A DNA stretch of 64,000 nt from Nematostella vectensis (taxonomy: Eukaryota; Cnidaria; Anthozoa; Actiniaria; Edwardsiidae). Below the pieces are notes generated by a model. It was not told the DNA's origin. It did not search any database and was given only the letters and a program-made list of their open reading frames with translations. Of the stretch, positions 22,729 to 37,218 are shown in pieces. The stretch lies in NCBI RefSeq assembly GCF_932526225.1, contig NC_064038.1, positions 15,433,575 to 15,497,574 on the forward strand, in the 5' to 3' direction. How positions within the stretch are numbered: position 1 is the first letter of the stretch; each line of letters opens with the position of its first letter. The position numbers and the translations under genes are program-made.

Positions 22729-23243
22729 TCATTTCGTTTTTTTTTCCGCCTCTTTGATTATGAGATTGAATTCGTCTGAGGATATTTGGTTGTCGGTCAA
22801 CGCTTTACTAATGAGATCATCGATTGAACTCAACTTAGATTTAGCTAGCATCACGTTATCTGCGTGTTTCTGTTCATTTGTCGATAGTCTCTTAGAGACT
22901 GATGCTGTCACTGTTGAAACAATAGCACTAGCACCTGACAGAACCCCTAAAGGTACAGCCACAGGGATCCCAACCCCAGTCAATCCAGTCCCCAATGCCC
23001 CAGCTGATAGGGCTACTGAGAGGGAACCCGACCCGATAGCTATTTTGTTTATAATCGACCGTGACTTCGCGTACTTCTTCCTAACTCTTTGGTGGTGTTA
23101 GAGGTTTGCGCTAATAGAGTTCTTAATAGAGCAGATTTGTTGTAGTCTGAAACTTTTACCATTGTCTTCCTCGGTTGGGATGGTTGGGTAAATTTGGCCA
23201 CTTCTCTCATGTGGTCTTGCTCCGTACATGTAGTCCATATCAT
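22729..23243 (-). pseudogene. Small Polinton protein with Gly/Ala-rich hydrophobic segment (frameshifted)
   Basis: The N-terminal frame starts within 23243-23162 (SDYNKSALLRTLLAQTSNTT). The C-terminal frame (22995-22729) has a long small-residue hydrophobic stretch, GTGLTGVGIPVAVPLGVLSG, then a charged helical tail ending IKEAEKKTK. The two are offset by one base near 23070, in GTTAGGAAGAAG on the minus strand. A membrane-inserting segment is likely. The function is unknown; its place next to the fibre gene suggests a structural or entry role, but that is inference. Confidence 0.55.
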
Positions 23244-23247
23244 ATGG

Positions 23248-25440
23248 TTAGATAATCTCGATGTACGTTTCTTGTTTTTGGCTATCGTACATGTATTCTA
23301 CATCGCCGGATAGCTCCTCGCACATTACGTTGCTGGTAAAAAGCGCTGGGTTAGCACTCTTCTCGGTGTTAATGTGTAGGACGGTTCCATTAGCACCCCA
23401 TACGTAAAGCATGTACCTCACAGCTGAGAGTGTTTGAGGGTTATCAAATACTACACCAGTGCTTGTGTGTAGGTTGTTTTTTGAAATGATCAAACCCCAA
23501 GAGGCGCCTACTTGGTTACTAGACGCTAGAATGTTCTGCCAAATGAATTGATAAGAGGTGCCCCCAACGCTCCGCTTCCAAGCGAAGTATAACCTCGTGT
23601 CGGTGGACACACCACTGCCGAGTAGTATTTGGGCTTGGTGTATATGTTTTGCTCTGTATGAGGCTATACGGGCACTATTTCCTATATCGTCAGCGACTGA
23701 CTCACTCACTTGGTAGTTCGCCGCTGTCTCGCCTTCGACGCCGAAGGCATACACTTGGATTTTTGGGGGGCTTGGTGAGTTATGTGAGACGGTGAAAGTT
23801 ATAGTACCTATGGAGTTACCTGTGTCGATTACAGCCTCAGTGAATTGGTAGCCTGGCTTCCCATCTATGGCGCCTCTTTTAATGCTATCCCCACGGAAGC
23901 CCCACCCAGGCGTTTGGATGTTGATGGTACCCATCGTAAGCATCACATTTGGGTCTATGCAGTAGCGCTCGATTCCAATGGTGTAGCCTCTAGATGTTGT
24001 CAGTCCGGTAGTGTTATCGATGGGTAGAGAGATGTCTATTGTCTTATGTGCCCCAATTGGGATGTCGTCTACTAGGTAGAAGCCCTGGTGTTTAGGGTGC
24101 AGCCTTTTTGATATGTAGGCTCCTCTTATTATTTTCAGGTTACTCGATGTTGAGCTCCAAAGGCTTTGGTTGTTTAGAAACCATAATGCGTTGTGTGTGA
24201 TATATGACCTTTGTCCAGGTCTGAGGGCGTTGATTTGTTGGGGTTTATCGTATGTTAGTGGATCACCTTTTACTCCCTGTGCGCCCTGGTCTCCTTTGTC
24301 ACCTTTGTCGCCCTTGACCCCCTGTATGCCCTGGTCGCCTCTGTCACCTTTATCGCCCTCATCACCCTTTTACCCCTGTAGACTAGCGTGGTAACTGGAC
24401 ACTTTAGTCACTCTGATGTTGGCACTGCCAACTGTGTTTTCTACCATGTTGAATATTACGTCTTTCCCTAATGCCTCGAGCTCGAAGGCTATCCTCTTGG
24501 TCGGGCTGTAGATTTTTGGGTATATATTCTTGAACGACACCCCCATTGAAAGAGTGTCTGTACTCGTGCCATTCCCCAGGGGAGTCCTTGAGCTGTGTGT
24601 CGACGAAGAGGAGCGTCCCAAAGGTCATCCCCACAGCGGATTCAGCGCCGTCATGCTGGTCTTATCGCTTTGGAACCTTATCCAACTGTCGTCACCCCTG
24701 TCTTCCCTCACACCTGGGGCTTCAGACGCTCCTGGCAGCCCTCGCTCGCCCTTAGGGCCGTCTCAGTCTTATCGACACATTTGACTTTGTTTGTTTGAAG
24801 TTATAGCCTCCGGCGGTCATCTCAAATGTGCCGATTTCTGTAGCGAATGGTGTGTCTCTGATATTTGGAAATTGTACTATTGTGGACGTTTTGTAGATAC
24901 CACGACTCAGTTGTACATACACCATGATCCACTCTGTTAAGCTGTTAAACTTGTGGTTATATTGACCGCTTGATATGGTAGTGTCATAGTAGGTTGACTC
25001 TATCTTTTGGTCTGTCAGTGGGATAACAACCGCGCCGAATCTAAGCTCTTGCACCTTAATCAGTCTATTGTCTTGGCTTAGGTTGTTCTCTTTAACCTCT
25101 AGGGTTGTGGTGGATGTGACCTCCAGTGTGATCTTGTAACTAGCGTTTTGTGCCTGCTCGACGTCGCTATAGAACTCTATTGTTTGACCGACTGATTTGA
25201 TCATTGCCGTCCGGGTTGCATATCGTGTCTCTGATACTGAGTTTATCGACTTAACCCATTTGAGAGTGAAGATGACGAGATCACATTTTGTCATGTCAAA
25301 GCCTATATTGATGGCGCCACTCACACTCCAAACGTCTGTATCAACCTGACCGACGACGATGGGTTTGTTACTTCCTGAACTCCCGTCCCTACCTTGCTCG
25401 CTCCGGGGGCCTTGGACGCCAAGATTCAAATCTTGTGCAT
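23248..25440 (-). pseudogene. Collagen-repeat fibre-like protein (Polinton), broken
   Basis: The minus strand contains three short Gly-X-Y blocks: near 25400 (GVQGPRSEQGRDG), near 24740 (GPKGERGLPGASE) and near 24360-24260 (GDKGDRGDQGIQGVKGDKGD). They alternate with beta-rich, Ser/Thr/Asn-rich segments. The C-terminal domain, 23946-23248, is 232 residues and open (GWGFRGDSIKRGAIDG ... QKQETYIEII). The layout resembles collagen-like tail or spike fibres of viruses and phages, so I infer a surface fibre. Frameshifts near 24755 and 24640 and a TAA near 24370 disrupt it. The start overlaps the end of the packaging ATPase gene. Confidence 0.65.
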
Positions 25441-25836
25441 TGAATATTCCCAGTAATAGTAATACGTTATACGGCCGTAGAAGTTTCTGGCTATCTTCTT
25501 GTCTGGTTTACTCACATACAAGAACGAGTATGGTTTACTCACTGATTTACTGTATTGTTCCTTGCTAACGCCAAGCTCACGAGTGATCAGTCCTCTTTCG
25601 TTTGTAGATGGTAAGTCGTATACACAAAAGTGACTACAATTTAACCTGACGTCCTTTGGTGTCTTATAGTATGACTGACAGGAATATTACGCTGAAGTTC
25701 TTATGCCGACCTCGAATGAAGTTATCGATAATTGGTACCTGGTTATTTTCACATACGAAGTCGTCAAAAATGTGTTTTTTTTTGTCTCGTCGTCTAGCTC
25801 CCCCACGGGGATGACGTCGTCACTACTACACTCGAT

Positions 25837-29160
<3,324 letters not shown>

Positions 29161-29496
29161 CGATAACGCTGTAACCCACTTCGTGACTGATGTCGCTAAA
29201 TGTGTGGATGAGGTCTTGGTATTTCAACTGCTCTAGGCTCTTGGCGTACAGGTAGATCTTGTCGAAGTTGATTAGGGGTGTTACTAGCATATGGATGAGG
29301 CAGTTTGTCTTCCCCGACCCTTAAGGGCCTGATATCAAAAGTCGGAAGTTATCGCTAGGCATGAATTTGCAGAGCTGCTTGTACTTTTTGTTCGCTCCAG
29401 TGTTTGAACCGTAATCGGGGATGTCCATTCGTATACAAGTACCGTAGATAATTTGAGATAAGTTGGGATAAGTTCAGATAAATTTGTGTAACGTAT

Positions 29497-29715
29497 ATGT
29501 ATATGGACATTGCCAGTGCGAAGAAGCATATTATCCCAAAGATTGAAGCTGGGAAGATGGTTAGGATCGTTCGTGAGGCCATCAATGAAACAGGACGTGT
29601 CAAGCAAGATGAGTATGAGGGTCAAATAGAGGCGTTCAAGCCCTTGGGTGAGAAGTTGGATAAGGAGATAGAGGAGATAGGCGATCTTAGAGAGAAGAAA
29701 GTAGACTATGAATAG
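29497..29715 (+). CDS. Small Polinton protein, helical, unknown function
   Basis: 72 residues from ATG 29497 (or 29503), with heptad-like charged helices (FKPLGEKLDKEIEEIGDLRE) suggesting a coiled coil. No known domain recognised. Its 3' end overlaps the next frame by 8 bases (29708-29715), a virus-like compact arrangement. Confidence 0.5.
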   Translation: MYMDIASAKKHIIPKIEAGKMVRIVREAINETGRVKQDEYEGQIEAFKPLGEKLDKEIEEIGDLREKKVDYE

Positions 29716-30100
29716 ACCAATAGTGTATCAAGAGAGGCCGGCTATCACCGATGGGAGCGAGGCTGCTGCGTACAAGATGGTGAATTTGGACAATGGCTTC
29801 ACCGACGGTGATAGGAAGATTCTGAGTGACGCTGGGCTTCCTTTACCAAGTGTAGTGTGGAATAGGCAGATGCGTGATGATACAAGAGTTAGTAAGATGT
29901 TAGATAAAAGCAGTAAACTGAACCAGGATCTGGGGAGGAAGAAGGGGCGTCTCTCCGTTACTAAGAAGTCTAAGGAGAAACATGCTGTGATAAGTGGCTG
30001 CACTAAAAGGATTGATGTGATAAAGAGGTATAGGGATAGGTTAGTGAGTTTTGGGGAGGGGGAGAAGATGGCTAAGACAGGGAAAGGATTATATAACTAA
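29708..30100 (+). CDS. Small basic Polinton protein, unknown function
   Basis: 130 residues, open throughout, starting inside the end of the previous frame. Lys/Arg-rich (about a quarter basic), with segments such as KKGRLSVTKKSKEK and KRIDVIKRYRDRL. It may bind DNA or belong to the virion core, but no domain is recognised. No internal stop, unlike its neighbours. Confidence 0.5.
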   Translation: MNRPIVYQERPAITDGSEAAAYKMVNLDNGFTDGDRKILSDAGLPLPSVVWNRQMRDDTRVSKMLDKSSKLNQDLGRKKGRLSVTKKSKEKHAVISGCTKRIDVIKRYRDRLVSFGEGEKMAKTGKGLYN

Positions 30101-30453
30101 CCAAAGCGGAATGCGTATAAGATATCACAAACTGGATGATACAGGACTTTGAAAATAGACGTGCCGAAGCTTATGTGTCACCTCAGACTGATAGCCCATA
30201 AGGACGGTCAGAAGGTGTATGACAAGAGAGTCGACCGACAGCATTGTAGAAGGTCGCGCTAGTAGCACGCCATTTGTCATACCGACAGACAACTTGAGTC
30301 GGAGCTACCCGTTCTCAGTCCAACCAACCAGAGCGCTGTTTCACAACGTGTATGAGTCGTAGATTCTATTGGTCGTCATATCAATCTCAACGGTATCGAA
30401 CGGCACATGACTCTAATCCTCAGGTCGATATATTAGTCTAACCCTTATTGTAT

Positions 30454-30730
30454 ATGAGTTCTCAACATGAGTATAAGAGGAGATATGACCCTGACGTGGG
30501 TAAATACGTGTTGAAGCATATCTACGGCGGGGGCGTTATTGACTCGATAACTAATCTCGGCTGAAGGTATTTTGAGAGAAAGCAAGGAAGGCTGTAAAGG
30601 ATGCGACGGGTAAAGCAGTCTCAACCGCTATAAGCAAAACTGGTGATTACGCTGGGAATAGAGCAGGGTATCAGATCGTCAAGCTCTTACAAAAGAACAA
30701 AAAGGGTGCAATTACTAACATACTGTGAAA
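30454..30730 (+). pseudogene. Remnant of a basic Polinton core-type protein
   Basis: From ATG 30454 (preceded by CTTATTGTAT): SSQHEYKRRYDPDVGKYV, then HIYGGGVIDSITNLG and a stop. Continuing in other frames are ATGKAVSTAISKTGDYAGNR and QIVKLLQKNKKG. The GGG-containing short hydrophobic segment followed by a basic helix resembles adenovirus-like small core or minor capsid proteins, but that is a loose analogy. 30101-30453 shows only degraded sequence. Confidence 0.4.
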
Positions 30731-30950
30731 AGAGTAAACGCGGCTGGGGTTCAACTAATTTATTAAAATCTGCCACTGATCTAAATTAAAAGTGAATTAT
30801 TAATAATAATAAAATACGATAAAATGAATAAACCCCAAACCCGAGAAAAGTAATAAACTAATTAAAAATATGAATAAAACGAAATAAAAAAAATATATTA
30901 ATAGAAATAGAATGGAATGAAAAGGATTGACACGTATAACGATAACTGTG

Positions 30951-31934
30951 TTATTGCTTGTTGGCAAGCCTAGTTGTAATAGAATTAAGAATAGCTAGCT
31001 TTTTTCTACTTGATAGAGTTAAGTAGACTAAATATGCATCACTCTTCCAATCACCCTGCGCTTTGATAAATTCAGTCGGTGCCCCGCGATTAAACGCGAA
31101 TGTAGCCCCGCCTTTGCGAAAGCTGCGCGACGAAAAATTGGAGGGATTCAGCCCTATGGCATGAACACATTTCTTGAGAAAAGAATTAAAGTGCGAAGAT
31201 AAAACTGGCGTAGTTTGGATGCCGCGAGGATGCCTATATCGAAATATCGCTTCAGTGCGGAAACAGGGCAAAGTGGCGAACCTGGTATGGTTGGCAAAGG
31301 AATCTCTAAGATCCGCTCCTGAAATTTAAGTGTTTTAGTTCGATAAACCGACAATAGAGCACCAGAGGAAACAAAGGCTACTTGATTGCGTTTAAGGAAA
31401 AGGTTTGCGGAACTTAACAAATCGCTTGCTTTGTATGGCAGTAAATTGGAAATACGCAAGAACGAAAAAAAATGCGACTAAAAACGCTGCATGCATGCAT
31501 ACATGAAATACATTGCGAGAATAAAAATTCTGAACACATTTTAGTAAAATCGTGATGGTAATCGGCAGAGTGTGAGACACCTGATCACTCATCATGCGCC
31601 AAAGTGCTTTCTGTGTCAACACACAATCGTATCCCTGCATAAACGATAAGTCGGCACCTAGCGAATTGTTAACGTTCTTCAAAATGTTGACATAATTAAT
31701 CACCTAGCGATAACACGATAAGGAACGCGAAAGAAATACAAGGTACGCTAGATAAGTTTGCTCAGTCACCGGAAATAGCACTAACTGATAATAAGAACAA
31801 AAATGTATATACGCTTGAAGTTGACTTCGCATGTTGCGTTTCGTGGACTCTTGAAAAGCGAAGCGCTGCACCTCATAAGCGTAATGGATGAGTTGCTGTG
31901 AACGATCTGAAAAATAAAATTTAAAATAAACCAA
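30951..31934 (-). pseudogene. Tyrosine recombinase of the YR retrotransposon
   Basis: N-terminal SAM-like part at 31934-31704 (FAFQESTKRNMRSQLQAYIH). After an in-frame TAG near 31705 it continues as INYVNILKNVNNSLGADLSF. A frameshift in a T-run near 31470 leads to RISNLLPYKASDLLSS, then to SRSFRKGGATFAFNRG (catalytic Arg) and QGDWKSDAYLVYLTL (catalytic Tyr) at about 31135-31020. It performs integration in this retrotransposon class in place of a DDE integrase. Probably inactive because of the TAG and the frameshift or frameshifts. Confidence 0.82.
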
Positions 31935-31979
31935 AGAAGATATGTATGAACTAAAAGGATACTTGAGACATAAAATATA

Positions 31980-33528
31980 TTAAGACGCAGCTACGAAATC
32001 GAAATAACAATCTGGTATCTCAAGCTCGAACAAATTGTGGAGCTCGGCATACTCGTTAAACTGTGCGCGACAATTAAAGTCGGCATGGGAACGGCTCAGT
32101 TGATGTGCCACGGAATTAAGGCGACTGGGTACTAAGCGCGCGCATAAAGAAATATTATGAAGAGCTAAATAAAAATATAGCTCTCGGAGACATAGCTGTA
32201 ACACTGAACTGGCTGAACTATTGTTATTAATGACGTAAAGACAAGTGGTATTGTCCACGAAAAGTTCAATTGTAAGCCCTTGTAGCTTAGTAGCCCATAG
32301 CCTAACCGCCAGCACCACAGTTAACAGCTCCAACTCGTTGATATGGAGTTGCTTAGATAAAACCCTTGGTGGGAATGGGCAACGGAAATATTCCCTGAAA
32401 CATACAGCCCCGCATCCGGTCAAACAAGCGTCAGAAGCAAATAATTCCGGATTTGCCACCGTGATGTTGGACGGAATAACCGAAACACCATTGTAATGAC
32501 GCAAAAGATATAACCACCATTGGATGTCAGCACGTAGCTCATCATCAACGTGCCACTTGGAGTGACATGAACTGATTGCGCGTAACACATTAAGAAGACG
32601 ACACATGTAAACTCGGCCTGGATGAATGCAAGAAGTAATAAATGACAGTTTGCCAAGAAGACGCTGAAGATCACGTTTAGAATAGAGTGTCCGAGTTAAC
32701 CACTCATTTAACTCTCCCTGGAGTTCAGTCACCCGGAATTGTGGGACAGTCAAAGTCATGTCTAGGGTGTCAATTTCCACTCCCAAACAGGTCATACGAT
32801 AGCATGGTAAGACGTCCTTAGCGGCTGATGCGGCAAGCCCGAGTTCGTCAAAAACATAATTCATCCGGTTGAACTCATCCTGTGAAACGTCCGGCATTGC
32901 AGCACCATAAAAATCGTCAATGTAGACATCCACTAAAATGCCCATGGTGTTTAGAATGTAAACCACAGCTTTTGTAGTGCGCTGACAAGCCAAACTGGCC
33001 GTGCGGAGTCCAAACGGGAACGAAGTATGGAAGTAAAATTGATCGTGGATTTGGAATCCTAGATTGTGATAATCCGCGGGATCCACAGGAATCTGACGAA
33101 AGGCACGGTTCAAATCTTTTTTGAAAACGTGACAACCACGACCGAGGCGATTAACAAAATCAACGAGCCTGTCGACTCCCGGCAGTTGTAATTGGTACCG
33201 ATCGCCCAGATAGGAGTCCTTTGGAATTCCATCATTAATAGATGCCCTCCGGAAAGCTGAGGTCATGTACAACGCGGAGGTCTTTAGAATCGCGTTTAGG
33301 AACGCGAAGTAATGACACATTCCGTATCAAAAGGATTGGACGCGAATGGCCCGCAAATAGAATTAAAATCAAGTTCTTTCTGTACATACAATTGTAAATA
33401 ATTAATGTGCTGATTAGCTGAAGGATGATTTCTAAATGTAGACGTAGCATGATCACTACAAAAATTAATTGGCCAACCAAAACGTGAAAAATAGTCTGTC
33501 CTGATAATGTTCGAGATACGCGCTCCAT
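31980..33528 (-). CDS. Reverse transcriptase-RNase H of the YR retrotransposon
   Basis: A 446-residue uninterrupted frame (33320-31980) holds the RT palm with DYHNLGFQIHDQFYFHTSFP, FGLRTAS and VYIDDFYGA (intact YIDD), then RNase H (FASDACLTGCGAV, HINELELLTVV, LFVDNTTCLYVI, all key acidic residues present). The N-terminal RT part (VPKRDSKDLRVVHDLSFPEG) is in another frame at 33528-33235, so one indel lies near 33240. DIRS/Ngaro-type RT by sequence. Much better preserved than the surrounding Polinton genes, which suggests later arrival. Confidence 0.88.
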
Positions 33529-33626
33529 TTATCAATCACGAAAGTGGAAGACACTGGGATTCGGGCACCACGAAAATTAGGAAGGTGAAAGGCGCGGACA
33601 GAGTTCGCCAATACCACGGCTTATAG

Positions 33627-34304
33627 TCAGTGGCGCTCGCCGCCGGGTACGACAACAGGACCAGTGTTAGGTATCGGGAATCGCCGCTTTGCACACGACA
33701 GCATAGAATGGTTGGCATCACAAACTCGGCAAAGGTGAACAGACTTGTAGGCTGGATCCGTTGAGGGACAAGAAAATTTCCCCGTATGGTTCCAATCCTT
33801 GCAATAAAGCTCTTTCTTGGCCTTTGCCGCATACGAGATCCCATTTCGCGGTGCCGATTGCGAAGCCGAACGCAAATCCGCGTGAGTGAATGCGATCTGC
33901 GCCCTATCGCGAATAACGGTGGCGTCATTCCAAGTGAGCCGCCCAGCCTCTAGTGCGGAGCTGATAGAAAAATGGAAATTCCTGACACTGGACCAAGAAT
34001 ATGATGCTGCTTTCTCCATGAGCAGCTGGAGGTGCGCTAGAAGAGTGGGCCTTTCTGGCTCGCTCTTGCTCTTAATACACTCCAGTAAACCCCCAACAAA
34101 TTCCGAAATGTCGAGCTTGTTGTACTCGAGCGTACCTTTAGAAGTTGTGAAGAGGAATTCGTTGGGGGGGACTGCCCGATCGCGACGGAGCTTGCGAAGT
34201 GTGGCCAAGTTGGGCACATTGGTGAGGGGGCGTGCCGGCGTGGAACTCAAAACATCAGCCAAGGGTACTACTGGCGCTGAAATGGGAGCGTTGAAACGAG
34301 CCAA
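33627..34304 (-). CDS. Gag-like protein of the YR retrotransposon
   Basis: 225 residues without a stop, perhaps starting further up near 34530. Contains PNEFLFTTSKGTLEYNKLD, a helical middle part and a C-terminal Cys/His cluster (CRVCDANHSMLSCAKRR) like a nucleic-acid-binding knuckle. The position directly upstream of RT fits gag. Confidence 0.65.
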   Translation of the reverse strand: MARFNAPISAPVVPLADVLSSTPARPLTNVPNLATLRKLRRDRAVPPNEFLFTTSKGTLEYNKLDISEFVGGLLECIKSKSEPERPTLLAHLQLLMEKAASYSWSSVRNFHFSISSALEAGRLTWNDATVIRDRAQIAFTHADLRSASQSAPRNGISYAAKAKKELYCKDWNHTGKFSCPSTDPAYKSVHLCRVCDANHSMLSCAKRRFPIPNTGPVVVPGGERH

Positions 34305-34764
34305 CTCCAGTTGCGCTTTGGTCAGCTCCAGCTGTAACTTCAGGTTCTCCTGCTTCGTGCGTTCCAGCTGGAGCTGCTGGGCCAGAGACGGGGCTTCTAT
34401 GGCCTGGGGAGTTGGATGGGAGCTAATTGTTGTTGCGCTCCCGCGTGGGATGGTGAAGCCGAAGGCAAAGACATTTGTAGCTACTCGATTTGAGCCGAGA
34501 GATCAGCAATCTCTTGAGCAACATTAGATGTTTGTGATTTGGATTTGGACCGAGTCCAGTAGAATTTGGATGCCATTCCGGCGGATGAGTTCGGATTGAT
34601 AAAAATCTAAGAGTGCTCTCAGTTGAATAGGACGGTGAACTGAGCAATCACATCACATGCTTGAGATTAAATATCGTATAACCTGTCATTACCAACATGC
34701 CATTCTGATTGGTGTACTAATTGATCTACGTTATTAATTACCCATTTTGACAGGTCAAAATTAA

Positions 34765-36009
34765 CACAAACCTACTGTTAGCCCAACACCAACCAAAGAT
34801 GCTCCGTTAACTCTGAGATCAACGAACGAGACTCCACTAGTCTCAAACGTCGCGAACAACGCGCACCAAACTCTCACAGGGTATCGTATATTGGCTGATT
34901 GGTACAACGCCCGTTTTGAGGTTAATTTCAAAGTCCAATTGCTAGCGGATGGTGGAAACATCGCTTTCGACGATCACAATGGTATTGTAAATGGTAGCCA
35001 TTCACTGATCAAAAAGATATTCGTCAAGGTCAATGGCATTCCAGTCTACGACAACACACAGGCGGATCACACAGTTAATATCAAGAACCTACTTGAGTAC
35101 GAAACTTCGTATGCTCAAACGACAGGATCCAACTGATTTTGCTTTCTAGACACTACTGGGTCTGCTGAGGAGAGAGCTGGTCAAGCGGGTTATAATAAGA
35201 GCTTTACTGCTCGAAAGGGTTTGCTCGGGACATCTACAACTGTTAACACTGAAATACCTCTCAATAGATACACTTTCTTCGAAGCGTTCGAAGACAAACT
35301 TATGCCTAACACAAAGGTCGAGATACAGATCACTCGAAATAGTGACGCGACTCTCATATGGCAAGCAGGAGCGAATTGCCGAGTCGTTATAACGAGAATC
35401 AAACTGTTTGTGCCACGAATCATCTTCAACTCAGGGGGTGAGAGCATGTATATGAGTAAATATTTAGCTCCCCATAAGTGGACTTACCTAAGGGAGATGG
35501 TCGAGCGGTCAAACTCAGGAAGAGCCCAAACAGGGAGCTTTAAGATAACCAGTGGAATCAATCGTCCTAGACATGTTTTCGTGTGGATATCCAATGACGC
35601 CAATGAGGATTCTCAAACAGTAAATCCATTCCTTAATAACACATTTTCGGTGGCTAACAATAGGACGCTAACGAGTTGTCATCTAGAGGTAGGGACTGGT
35701 AACCAGTATCCAGAGAGTGAGTACCAGGATAGTTCTGAGATGTCTATAGTGTTCCGACACGTCTTAGGATACGTCAATTCAATTAATGACTACAAAGGAG
35801 GAACCCTACTGACTAGAACCAATTTCGGCAGCATTTTTCCATTCATTTACTTCGACTTGAGGAACCAGAAGGCTGATATTAAAGATGGTACCACCAAGTT
35901 GACATTCAAATATAGATCAAGCGCTGGAACTAACGCCGACTATGTATATGCCGACTATGTGTATGCCCTTGTTTTTTTACGAACAGGACAACGAGCTAAC
36001 GCAGTCTAA
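34765..36009 (+). pseudogene. Polinton major capsid protein (double jelly-roll type)
   Basis: One frame from about 34765 to the TAA at 36009, broken only by TGA at 35134-35136. Landmarks: WYNARFEVNFKVQLLADGG, TVNIKNLLEYETSY, FLDTTGSAEE, NKSFTARKGLLG, TVNTEIPLNRYTFFEAFEDK and NDYKGGTLLTRTNFG. These follow the order of Polinton/virophage-related capsid proteins. Family knowledge says it forms the hexon-like shell. The start codon is not evident; the nested retrotransposon ends close upstream and may have removed the promoter. About 415 codons remain. Confidence 0.85.
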
Positions 36010-36055
36010 TGGGAAGCTGTTATTGAGATCATAAAACGGTTTTTGTATAACATAT

Positions 36056-36063
36056 TAGTATAG
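36056..36063 (+). promoter_or_regulatory. Promoter-like TAGTATAG before minor capsid gene
   Basis: TTAGTATAG sits directly before ATG 36064, the same word family as at 37775, 38007, 38843 and 40572. Confidence 0.45.
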
Positions 36064-36906
36064 ATGTCGTATGTCAAATACAATGTAAGATTGACTCAAG
36101 GTCAATAGGAGAAGTTGCTGAAGTCATATAAGAAGGAAGCACCAATAACTCTTCGACTAAAACATAGCCAACTGTCAAGCTCAGATATGTGCTGTTGACA
36201 AAAAGCCAGATTAATCGAGTTGAGAAGTCGAAACGGAATAGGACAGGGACTGACATAAAAATCAGTCAGACTCAGATTAGAAAGCAGGAAGATGGATTCT
36301 TGGGCGCTCTATTGATAGCACTTGCCCGCCTTGGGTCAGCAGCACTACCATACCTATCTAAGGCCGTCGCGCCATTGGCCACGGGTGCTCTTAGTGGATT
36401 AGCTAGTTGGGGTGTCAATAAGGCCTTACGAAAGACTGTCTCTGGACTATTTAGTGTCCCGCAAGACAAAGTTGACAAATTAATAAAGTATAAGGGCTAC
36501 CTAACGCAAAAACAAAAGAAGCAAATCGTTCAAGCCCTCCAATTTGGGTCTGGTATCCCACAGTTTAAACTAGCTAGAAAGCAACAGGAAGGGGGGGTTC
36601 CTCGGGGCGTTGCTTGCTTCGATCGGGGTGTCCCTGCTTATGTCAGCTCCATCGGGTAAAGGTCTCCAAGTAGACAACCGGCCTCAGAACTACCTTCAAA
36701 CGTACAGAATTCCCCCACCACCTAAGCCTAAGGGCGGCCGCCTAAGCCTAAGACCACCTCCATTTTACGGTCAGTGGGATGACCCAACGATTGGGTATGG
36801 AGCTAAACCAAAGATAAGGCAAAAAAAAGAAGCAAACGCAAGAGGGCTCCTGCTAGGCAAAAACAGCCCGTTCAACGGTATCCCACTACTCGGAGCACTG
36901 CTATAA
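36064..36906 (+). pseudogene. Polinton minor capsid precursor-like protein
   Basis: It starts MSYVKYNVRLTQGQ, with a TAG at 36106-36108, then frames change near 36188 to LLTKSQINRVEKSKRN and TDIKISQTQIRKQ, a signature seen in these elements. Next come a Gly/Ala-rich hydrophobic stretch (GFLGALLIALARLGSAALPY) and basic helices. At a G-run near 36595 the frame shifts again to LASIGVSLLMSAPSGKGLQV and a Pro-rich tail, with SLRPPPFYGQW near the end. A Gly-Gly site before FLG and the amphipathic segment recall adenovirus pVI/pX-like precursors cut by the element's protease (inference). Confidence 0.7.
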
Positions 36907-37218
36907 GGTTTGCTAATAAACCACTTTCAAACATCGACCTTCTAAAATGGGTCACCAAGCTAGGCATAGAACACTTCAGAGGTGTATATAGTCGCGACGA
37001 TATACCCAAGAGGATCGATGAAAAGGAATGTGGGATAGTCAGCCTCGACGATAGTAAAGGCGCTGGAACTCATTGGGTCTGCTACCGAAATATAGACGAC
37101 ACGTACTGCGAATACTTCGACAGCTTTGGAATCGGAGTGCCACATGAGGTTGAGCGGTACCTAGCTACGCCTAGACAAGGGTTACACACCGAATTGGACT
37201 GGGGAGGTTTTTATAGTT
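36907..37218 (+). pseudogene. Polinton maturation protease (adenain-like), truncated
   Basis: It follows the minor capsid stop at once. LSNIDLLKWVTKLGIEHFRG and YSRDDIPKRIDEKECGIVSL lead to the catalytic His region, KGAGTHWVCYRNID, and EYFDSFG with the acidic residue. The sequence breaks off after LHTELDWGG near 37203. The downstream half with the catalytic Cys (C-G-x-W/Y-C in the family) is missing. The Cys-protease would mature capsid precursors; this copy cannot. Confidence 0.8.

Larger units (their letters stand above)
30731..34700 (-). mobile_element. Tyrosine-recombinase retrotransposon (DIRS/Ngaro type) nested in the Polinton
   Basis: On the minus strand the order is gag, RT-RNase H, then tyrosine recombinase, with no DDE integrase. 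That defines the YR retrotransposon order. It separates the small Polinton genes at left from the capsid gene at right. The exact ends were not found: I looked for split direct or inverted repeats near 30730-30950 and 34620-34760 without success, so both limits are approximate. Confidence 0.8.

Noticed and set aside
33886-34527. 213-codon plus-strand frame
   Set aside because: Opposite strand of the gag-like gene, which has the Cys/His cluster and position expected; the plus frame has no family features.
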